Assembly: GCA_020740775.1 (NCBI GenBank)
Contig: JAHEWK010000021.1
Location: 124,001-188,000, forward strand
From: Ilyonectria destructans
Lineage: Eukaryota > Ascomycota > Sordariomycetes > Hypocreales > Nectriaceae
Direction: 5' to 3'
Length of the DNA: 64,000 bases
In this document: positions 53,656-61,810 of the stretch, piece after piece
Position numbering within the stretch: position 1 is the first letter of the stretch
Layout of the letters: each line of letters opens with the position of its first letter
Notes under the pieces: generated by a model
Database searches by the model: none
Seen by the model: the letters and a program-made list of their open reading frames with translations, nothing else
Told to the model about the DNA's origin: nothing
Position numbers and translations under genes: made by a program

Positions 53656-56043
53656 ATGAGTTCATCTTCAAAAATTATCACTGATACCCTTACTCGATCA
53701 CAGACTAGAGCATCACCCGATGATCTGCCCTTCGAATCATCTAGCTTCGACGTCATTTTCCGCACCACTCATCCAGAGAAGGCCAAACTAGGCCCATCTG
53801 GCAAACGAAAGACGTCTGGTCGTGTTATGTATGAATGCCTTCATTGTCCCCCAGATAGTCCATGGTCAAATGGAAAGCGTGGCAATGCTATTTACCACGC
53901 GAAAAGGAAACATGCCTCTATTCTTCAGACGGAGGCCAGTACCGTAGACGAGCGCGACTCAGATATTATTACCCGGCCATCAAAGCAGCCTCGGATGGAC
54001 AGTTTTTTTCACAGTCGGCCATCAGATACCACTTTACGCCGCGTCTTTAACCGACAGCAATATATAGAATCGATTGTCGGTCTTCTCACACGCCGTCGTT
54101 TACCATTCTCCGCGGTGAAATGGGATGAGATGCAGGATATCATATTGGCATGCAATCCGGCTATTGAGGATCTTCTCCTCACGTCCCGCGACGCAGCTAT
54201 GCGTCATATTACCACTACTTTCGACTTATACCGATCCCAATTGAAAGCAAAGCTTCATGCGTCCGTATCGAAGATCCATCTATCGACCGATCTCTGGACA
54301 TCGCCTCATCGGCATGGCATTTTAGCGGTATGCGCTAGATGGGTTGATAATGGCTATCGACTTCAAAAGGCCCTGCTAGCTATGCCTGAATGTCGATACA
54401 GCCACAGTGGCGAGCGCCAAGCAACTCTAATGGTGGAAGCAATCGAAGAATACGGTATTGCGAAGCAAATCGGCTATCATACTGGCGATAATGCTACTTC
54501 AAACGATACCTGTTTAAAGCATCTCTCTCAAATGCTACAGGATAAATACGGTGTATGCTATTTATAACGTTGATTAATACCGGTAGGTAGTTGGTTAACT
54601 GAGTCTAGATATCTTTCCATCCCGGCCAGCGTCGAATCCGATGTATCGCTCATATCATAAATCTCTCCCTTCAAGCCTTTCTCCTTGCGTCCTCGAAAGA
54701 AGCTTTACGCGCAGCACTTGCCGCTGCTAGCGACGTAACCGGCACCGAGATGTACGAACAATTCTACTTTACACTCTATGATGTATCCGCCAATGAGCCA
54801 ACATCGCGGTCTGAAGCTTCGGGACAGCAAGAACAGTCTTTCAGTAAGACATGGAAGGGAAAGGCTAAAAGGGTCGCTCGGAAGCCCCCCGATTTCAAGG
54901 ATGACAAATTCAGAGGCTGGCAAACCATCCCGGCGATGCGTAAACTACATAACATTGCGGTCTGGCTTCGAAATTCATCTATCCACAGTGATCTATGGGA
55001 GGATCGAGTAAGCTTGCGGCTTGGGATCGATAACGACACCCGATGGAACTCTTGGTATAAGCTGATCGATAATCTTATCCGAAGACAATCACACATCAAG
55101 TAATTCTTGCTTGATTACGATAAGGAGATCAACGATAATATCCTCAACTCATCAGATTGGGATTACCTTGAAAAAACACATAGATTTCTCCACCCATTCG
55201 CGTCAGCAACTTTATGGGCTGAGGGTAAGAATTCTACTTTGTCGCAAATATTGACAATTATGGATGGTTTATTACGCCACTATGAAAAGAACAAGGTTTG
55301 CTATCACTTAAGAGACTCTAAACCCTAACTTGGCTAATTATCCAATTTAGGAACATTACTCGAAGCCAGAGACGCTTGATCGCCGTATCCTTCATTCAAT
55401 TGAGATGGGCTGGTTCATTCTCGACAAGTATTATACTATGACCGAAGATGCGCCTGTTTACGCTGCTGCCCTCCTTCTTGATCCTTCAAAGCGAATCAGG
55501 TACATTGAGCGCCACTGGCCAGAGGCATGGCACGAGAACGCCATTGCTAGTGTCCGTACAATTTGGGAAGAAGAGTACAAAACTCAGCCTGAGACTGGAC
55601 CTGCAGAGTCGGTTGATGAGGTATCTGCTTCGCAAAAGTGGCAGCCGAACGAGTGGGACGCTTTGCTTGAAGAGTTGGAAGTCACCGAGGATCGGGGTGA
55701 TAGTATGGACGATCTTGAAGACAAAATAAGTGGATCACCACTTCAATGGTGGTGTCATAAGGATCAGCGGAAGACTTATCCTCAGCTAAGTCAAATGGCT
55801 ATTGATATCCTCTCCATCGCGCCTGAATCAGCTGATCCGGAATCTGCTTTCTCTGGTGGTTGACGTACTCTCTCCTGGGATAGAGAACGAATGACTTGCG
55901 AGAATCTTGAGAAGGTTGAATGTATAGGTAACTGGCTGCGTGAAGGGCATATCCAGAAGACTGTTCATGGTGGTATGGGTGTAATTACTGATACGGGTTT
56001 TGATAGTGGCGGCGATGAAGACTCCGATGTTAATTTTGATTGA
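53656..56043 (+). pseudogene. hAT transposase with two in-frame stops
   Basis: Encodes a hAT-family transposase. Exon 1 (53656-54552) has a BED-type zinc finger (YECLHCPPDSPW with HAKRKH) and a hAT core start (STDLWTSPHRHGILAVCARW). An intron (54553-54629, GTATGC...CCAG) leads to the diagnostic RCIAHIINLSLQAF. A second intron is at 55296-55350. The C-terminal dimerisation region includes QMAIDILSIAPESADPESAF and TLSWDRERMTCENLE. Stops occur at 55101 (TAA, where CAA would fit) and 55861 (TGA, where CGA would fit, inside the conserved S-x2-R segment). Both are explained by C-to-T changes, as in RIP. Length without the stops is about 750 residues, normal for the family. Confidence 0.88.
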
Positions 56044-56068
56044 TTTGCGGATGTCTGACAGCATATGT

Positions 56069-56240
56069 GGTAAAGTACTATAGTGATACCAATTGTTCTA
56101 AAGTGCTATAGTGATATCAATCATGCTAGAGTGCCATAGTGATATCAACCGTGCTAAAGTGCTATAGTGATATCAATCGTACTAAAGTGCTATAGTGATA
56201 TCAATCGTGCTAAAGTGCTAGGGTGATATTCTAGCACACT
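56069..56240 (+). repeat. Subterminal tandem array of a 28-bp unit in the hAT right end
   Basis: About six imperfect copies of GTGCTAAAGTGCTATAGTGA plus TATCAATC run head to tail. They are followed by inverted units near 56260-56295 and the terminal repeat. Subterminal arrays of this kind bind hAT transposases. Confidence 0.75.
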
Positions 56241-56307
56241 TTTTGCGAATATGTGAATATGAATATGAATATCACTTTAGCACGTTATATCACAATACGC
56301 AAGTCTG

Positions 56308-56644
56308 GTCATATCACCCTCTTTATGGGCAGCGTCTAGATCTTAACAGAGCTTTTTGGCGTCCTTTCTGATAAGGAAAGCCTGCGCGCAGAGATTCACG
56401 ATATGCCCGAAGCAGTGGAGGCGCCTGCGTCTTCGCTGGCTCCCACTGGAACGGCGCCCAGGCGCCGCAATAGAATTGGCGCCCGGGCGCTGCGATAGCG
56501 TTTTTATGGGTCAAGGAATCGTCCATTGGTCAGAGCTGTCAACGCGTTCGGCGCGTTCAACGTGGCCTCTTGTGCTTGCATCTCTTTTTTAGTAGCAGTT
56601 CATGAATTAACGTTATTCCCTTTTTCCTAATGTGACCAGTCATT
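56308..56644. other. Spacer between hAT and MULE sequences
   Basis: 337 bp without a gene. It contains a GC-rich inverted motif (GGCGCCCAGGCGCC and GGCGCCCGGGCGC at about 56454-56490). The first bases read TCATATCAC in the frame of an aminotransferase SYH motif, but the following sequence does not support continuation. Confidence 0.35.
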
Positions 56645-57373
56645 ATGAGTACCTCGCAGTCGCTGTTTATGACTTCTGCTCCTCCAACTCTTACTGAAGC
56701 TGTTTCTTTTCCCGACGATTGTCTTCCTCCAGAAGCTGAATACCAATCTCGCGATCAGTTGGTTACAGCAATTAACACCTGGGCTGTCACACGAGGCTAC
56801 GCGTTTATTACACGAAAGTCAACCACAAAGACTAGCGGCCGCAAAATCGTTACCTATGCATGCGATAAATCTTGGAAGCCCAAGGCTTCCGTTGAAAAGG
56901 GAACCAAGCGCAAGACAACAACTCGAGGCACTGGCTGCTTGTTCTCAATCTTAGCCAAGGAATCACTCGATAAAACCACATGGTCTTTACACCACCGGCC
57001 AGATGAACAATTCTCAAAGCATAATCATCCTCCAAGTCACCATCCATCAGCTCATCCAGTGCATCGCCAATTGGATGCCTCCGGCAAAGCAACACTATCA
57101 GAGCTTGTGTCTGCTGGTATCTCCCCTAGAGATATCCAGACATTTTTACGCCAGCAGGATCCAGATTCCTTAGCAACTAGAAAGGATATCTACAATCGGA
57201 TTGCCGAGCTGAAGGATGATATGCATGAGGGTCAAAGCTCTATTCATGCTCTGATCAACCAATTGGACCGTGAAGGGTTCTGGAGTCGTGTGCGAATTGA
57301 TGAGAACCAGCGGGTCACGGCAATCTTATTTGCCCATCCTGGTTCTATTCAATATCTTCAAGCTTATTCTGAC

Positions 57374-58112
57374 TAGGGATGCGTTTTTGACGTCATAAAC
57401 CCCAAGTTACCAATTGACGTCATAAACCCCAACTGACGGGTAATTTACCGTCATAAACCTCCTTCCTAATTGGGTTTAGTGACTATCCCAAAAGGGGTTG
57501 GGGTGGGGGACGACCATGAGTTGTTGCGACCCCTGAGGAGGCTTCATCACCCCCCGATGTTGCTGTTGAGATTTCTTCACCGACAACAACTATTTATGGT
57601 CATTACTGAGTCAATATGACCAATCGGGGAGGTCGTCCTAAACTTCATGGCATTGACGAATATTTCCGGCCGGCTTCGGAAGAGGGCTTTACGCTGAACC
57701 GTGTAGTCTGCAAGCTCTGCTCAAAGACTATGGCGAAGCACACCTCCAAACAACTTCGACACCTTCACACGCAATGCACCGCATATCGACAGCTTCATGA
57801 AGTCATTCCCAGCCGACAACCGCTCATCAACACTAAGTTGGATAGTGTTAGCAAAGCATCTAAGGATGCATTGGACCTCTTGTACCCGCACAGCCGATTT
57901 TGGTGTGATCGGTACCTCATCCCCGACGAATACCAATGCACACCAGACTGACTGTATGTGCGTATATCATTCCACCGACGCCGTTCCGTAGTCACCAAAT
58001 AGTACTGGAAGCACGTGATAAATGACGCGTCATAAACCTCGGGTTTATGACCGTCATTTACCTAGGGGTTTTGGTAATTTACCTCCTGGTAATTTACCTC
58101 GATGCATCCCTA
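57374..58112 (+). mobile_element. Short hAT-like element (739 bp) inserted in the MULE gene
   Basis: Bounded by TAGGGATGC (57374) and its complement GCATCCCTA (58104-58112), with the 8-bp target duplication ATTCTGAC on both sides (57366-57373 and 58113-58120). Subterminal TGACGTCATAAACCCC motifs repeat at the left, and GGTTTATGACCGTCATTTACC-like inverted motifs at the right. It contains a 111-codon frame with a BED-like finger but no catalytic transposase, so it is a deletion derivative. Eight-base duplication and TA-G-type ends place it in the hAT superfamily. Confidence 0.9.
57616..57951 (+). CDS. BED-finger N-terminal remnant of a hAT transposase
   Basis: A 111-codon open frame starting MTNRGGRPKLHGIDEYF, with a BED-type metal site (VCKLCSKTMAKHTSKQLRHL, then H and C). 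It stops shortly after SKASKDALDLLYPHSRFW. This is how fungal hAT transposases begin; the catalytic core is gone. It could still bind element ends, but no function is shown. Confidence 0.6.
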   Translation: MTNRGGRPKLHGIDEYFRPASEEGFTLNRVVCKLCSKTMAKHTSKQLRHLHTQCTAYRQLHEVIPSRQPLINTKLDSVSKASKDALDLLYPHSRFWCDRYLIPDEYQCTPD

Positions 58113-59651
58113 ATTCTGACCTCTTGCTACTTGATTGCACATACAAGACCAATAAATATCGGATGCCACTTCTAGACATGGTTGGGGTTGATGCTTGTCA
58201 GCGGTCCTTTTGTATCGCATTTGCATTTCTCAGTGGCGAGCAAGAGGAAGATTACATCTGGGCCTTGGAGCGACTTCAATCTCTTTATGAAACCTGCAAT
58301 GCCAAGCTCCCATCTGTGGTCTTAACGGATCGTTGCCTTGCCTGTATAAATGCAGTCACAATAGTCTTTCCATTAGCAGAACCATTGCTTTGCCTTTGGC
58401 ATGCAAATAAAGCAGTTCTAGCCCACTGCCTTCCAATCTTTACGTTGCAAGAGCATTTAGCTGCTGGCATTGCGGCAAAGGTATCAGCGAAAAAAGGATC
58501 CAAACCGAATGGCTGGGCAGACTTCTACAATTCTTGGCATTCTCTTATGCAATCGCCCACTGAAGCCGTTTTCAATGAACGTGTGGCAGAATTTGAGAAG
58601 AAGTATCTTCCAAATCACATTGAAGAGGTTTCATTCAGCCGAAGGCTGACTCTACATTAAGTCATAAGTTTTCCCGAATAGTGAGGGTTTGGTGCAGACA
58701 GGGATAAATAAGTTTCTCGGGATCTGATTGGTCCAAATTTTGTATGGCCAGCCGCGAAAGAACGCGCAACTGGCTGATGGCACCAAAAGAGTGGGGCCAA
58801 TGGGTGCTGGCCCCTGAAAGGCTCACGTGGAGTGCCGGCAGCTTGCTTCCATTTGGAATTGTTTGTTTACTCAGTACTGTACAGGGGAAGGCGCACGTCC
58901 GCCGGGGGAAGTTGGAAGCTGGAAGCTGGGCGTGGTTGGCAAGCTGGCGGCTCCCTTGCGCTGAGTAGCCTTTCGGTACGAAGCTTGCAACAAGAGCCTG
59001 TTTTACTTGTCGGTTGCTGCACGTGTTGAGAAGAGGGCGCGGTTTTAAGTGGTCGGCTCTGGGTGGGTGGATAAAGAGACTTGGCCAATAGGGCGCGTGT
59101 GTGTATTACCTTTGTTTTTGCGTAGCCAATAAGACGTACGCAGCAGGCTTTGAGGAGAAGGCACCATTTTGAGTGGCACGATTTGAAGAGCTTAATGCGG
59201 AACTAAGAGACCTAGCCAATAGGGTGAGGGTCAATAATTGAGACAGGGATCAGGGGACTGAGACTAGCAGAGATCAATCAGTCGCAATACCTGTCAAAAA
59301 TTAGGGTGGAAAAAATTGTGTATTCTCTCCTTGTGTCTTAAGGTTTCAGAGCAAGCTTTATATACTCTTTCTCTTCTGTATAGAATCAGCTAGAAGCTGA
59401 TTGCTAAGCCTCGTGGCAATAGGTGGCAATAAGTGGCAACTTTCGCCTCTGACATATCTGACAATACCAAAGAGGGAAAATTGTCAATTTGAGTATAAGA
59501 AGCGGCCATGTCAAGATGTCCTGGTGTTGAGACCATTGGACTTTTATCACTCGCACTGGTGTTGAAACCGCACGCTTATTTCCCCCACATATCAATCTAT
59601 AAGTTTTCCAAACCCAATACAACAGCCCAGAATACCACACACTAACTATCA

Positions 59652-60125
59652 CTATACTATGCTAACCTTGTACACTTCGCCGTCACTATCTTCATCGGTG
59701 AAAACATCAGGCTCCCGCAGCACCCACTCCAGTGCGTAGGGGTGTACTTTGCCAGTGAAATGGAACCACTGATTCTCCCACTCCGATTCAACAATCTGCT
59801 GGTTATAGACAGAGAGGTTGAGACTAAAGTAAATCGGCAGTGGGTCAGGGGATCGATACCCTTCAGGACGCAGCATAGAATATTCAGGCAGTGTCATATA
59901 GGGAGGGGGCGGAAGGAAAACCCTGCCAAGAGCTTCAACATTAAGGCTCTTTATGAGTTGTTCATCTGATGTAGGAAACCGCGTTGGGGTATCCAGCTGA
60001 CCAAAAAAGGACATGGTCATATCACTACCAAGGTTTTTCTGAGAGTCATAAGGCATGCGCGGAGGGGGATGACCGCTAAGAGTGGAAGTTAAGGTAGAAT
60101 TTGAGGTAGAAGTTAATGAAGGCAT
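59652..60125 (-). CDS. Hypothetical protein carried in the Helitron 5' region
   Basis: A 157-codon open frame from the ATG at 60125 (MPSLTSTSNSTLTSTLSG), oriented opposite to the replicase. The N-terminus is Ser/Thr-rich. The rest has a folded-looking composition with PPPYMTLPEYSMLRPEGYRS, LPIYFSLNLSVYNQQIVESE, WENQWFHFTGKVHPYALEW and a Glu/Asp-rich end. I recognise no family. There is no signal peptide or membrane segment. It may be cargo captured by the Helitron or a host gene overrun by it. Confidence 0.45.
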   Translation of the reverse strand: MPSLTSTSNSTLTSTLSGHPPPRMPYDSQKNLGSDMTMSFFGQLDTPTRFPTSDEQLIKSLNVEALGRVFLPPPPYMTLPEYSMLRPEGYRSPDPLPIYFSLNLSVYNQQIVESEWENQWFHFTGKVHPYALEWVLREPDVFTDEDSDGEVYKVSIV

Positions 60126-60193
60126 GATATATTGAACTGGCAAATGTTTTAATAAAAAATGGGAGAGCAGTTAAGATTACGACTCTGTGTGTA

Positions 60194-60198
<5 letters not shown>

Positions 60199-60224
<26 letters not shown>
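60199..60224. repeat. (GA)13 microsatellite
   Basis: An uninterrupted run of GA dinucleotides just upstream of the minus-strand open frame, probably in its promoter or 5' untranslated region. Confidence 0.85.
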
Positions 60225-60794
60225 TCAATTGTACGATAAGCCTGTAAGATTAGCATGTAAATGTATAGAACAAAGGAGAAACACATCTGATATTTATAAT
60301 CGATTAAATTGTCGTATATATAATGCACAAATTGATACCACTCAGTCAAGATACTGTATTTCGTAGCGCAGAGAGGATGTGGCATCGCCGATCTCCATCC
60401 AGCATTTTTAGCCAAAAGCTACTATCCCTGCCGATGTGGATACTCGCACAATTGAATTGATCAATTAACGTAGATGGTGAATAGATTTGCTTTTTCCGTG
60501 AGTACAAAGGATTGGCCAAAACATCAGCACATGTTGCCGATCGTCGTAAAGCATGTTAAGTTAAGAACCTTAATCCCTACTAAGTGGATACTTGCACAGC
60601 GGAAGTGATCAATCAACGTAGCTATTGAACAGAATTGCTTCTTCCACGATTACGAAGAATTGACTAAGATATTAACGCGTGGGGAAAAAAAAAACAAGTA
60701 TGAGAGCTGAGCACTATATGATAGGTAGATGGATTAACGTGGTGTGTATTACGTCAATCACATAAGTGCCCATCGATGTTACTATTATAATGAA

Positions 60795-61475
60795 AGAGGG
60801 TGAAGGGATATTTTGATGTATTAGTATGTTAATACTGCAGCGGCCATATGAATAAGAGGGTGGAGGAGTATGATGCCGTATTGGTCTACCGGTGTAATAG
60901 CATTCCGACTAGATAATGGGATGAATAATCAAGCTCGATATTATCAATATTATAAGAATAAGAGGGTAGAGGAGCATGATGCTCTACTAGTATATAGGTG
61001 TGACGATGCCCCGAGTAGATGGTGGGATGAATAATCAAGCCCGACGTTGAGTATCATGAAGATAAGAGGGTGGATGAGTATGATGTTCTATTGGTATACC
61101 GGTGCGATGATGCTCCGAGTAGACGATGCGATCAATAATCAAGTCCGGTATTGTTACCCATTAAAGAACAAGAGGGTGGAGGAGTATGCTGCTCTATTGG
61201 TTTGCTAATCTAGTGATATTCGGAGGTGATAATATGATGAATGATCAGCTCCGATGTTGCCACTCATGGCAAAAACCAGAGGGTGGAGGAGTATGATGTT
61301 CTACTGGTATACCGGTGTGACGATGCTCCGAGTAGATGATGGGATGAATAATCAAGCCCGAAGTTAATTATTACGAAAGTAAGAGGGCGGGGGAGTATGG
61401 TGCTCGATTGGTATACCGGTGTGATGATGCTCCGAGTAGATAATGGGATGAATAATCAAGTCTGATATTGGGATA
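60795..61475 (+). repeat. Minisatellite, about six copies of a 105-bp unit
   Basis: Units begin with AGAGGG at 60855, 60961, 61065, 61171, 61278 and 61382 (a degenerate first copy at 60795), so the period is 104-107 bp. Each unit contains GTGGAGGAGTATGATG, then TTGGTATACCGGTGTGA, then TGCTCCGAGTAGA and GGGATGAATAATCAAG. Copies are about 80-90 percent alike by eye; the unit at 61171 is the most diverged. It lies 330-1000 bp upstream of the Helitron replicase start. Confidence 0.85.
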
Positions 61476-61810
61476 GAATTGGAAGAGTAAAGAAGACTAT
61501 AGTGGGATAGATCTATCATTTATTGGTAAGTGGGCTAAGACAATGACGATAGACCATATTATTATAAAATTTGATAGGTATAATAGAGATAAAGATGACG
61601 TGGGAATATTAGGATAGAATTGGATTAAGAGCAGAGTAGGACTGGTTAGCCGGGTTTGGTATAGGAGAATCGAAATATGCTACAGAATGTACTAATTATA
61701 AAACAGCATTATGAATAGCATCAACCTTTATTGTTCATATTTATAATACTATTTGGCTTAATACACATAATTACACACCCTAAGAATATTCGTACATACA
61801 CTGTCTTATA
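61476..61810. other. Upstream region of the Helitron replicase
   Basis: 335 AT-rich bases between the minisatellite and the replicase ATG. No gene. It presumably holds the replicase promoter. Confidence 0.4.

Larger units (their letters stand above)
52228..56307 (+). mobile_element. hAT-superfamily DNA transposon, 4.1 kb, inactivated
   Basis: The termini are perfect inverted repeats beginning CAGACTTGCGTATTGTGATA (52228-52248 and the complement at 56287-56307). Inside both ends lie arrays of a GCTAAAGTG...TGATATCA motif. A hAT transposase reading frame (53656-56043) fills the right half, and a TTCGAT-rich block lies between the left end and the gene. The flanking 8 bases (CTTCATTG left, GTCATATC right) do not match, so no target duplication survives. 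The element truncates the aminotransferase remnant. Two stop codons in the transposase make the copy non-autonomous. Confidence 0.8.
56645..58634 (+). pseudogene. MULE transposase, split by a hAT-like insertion and cut by a Helitron
   Basis: A Mutator-like transposase. The N-terminal part (56645-57373) carries a FAR1/WRKY-GCM1-type DNA-binding domain: SRDQLVTAINTWAVTRGYAF, then CDKSWKPKAS, a Cys, and HNHPPSHH. After the inserted element (57374-58112 plus duplication) the frame resumes exactly at 58121 with LLLLDCTYKTNKYRM. This is the MULE core with its first catalytic Asp; VVLTDRCLACINA gives the second, and LCLWHANKAVLAHC follows. The reading ends at 58634, where the second Helitron's left end begins, so the catalytic Glu and the C-terminus are missing. 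Apart from the two insertions I see no stop in the remaining frame, suggesting the disruptions are fairly recent. Confidence 0.87.

Noticed and set aside
52220..56315. A target duplication flanking the 4.1-kb hAT element
   Set aside because: The 8 bases on each side (CTTCATTG and GTCATATC) do not match, so no duplication is claimed.
56308..56345. Continuation of the aminotransferase gene to the right of the hAT element
   Set aside because: TCATATCAC could encode the SYH motif, but the next residues and a nearby stop do not follow the family.
60795..61475. The regular array as a CRISPR locus
   Set aside because: Units of about 105 bp are similar along their whole length, with no unique spacers, and the genome is eukaryotic.
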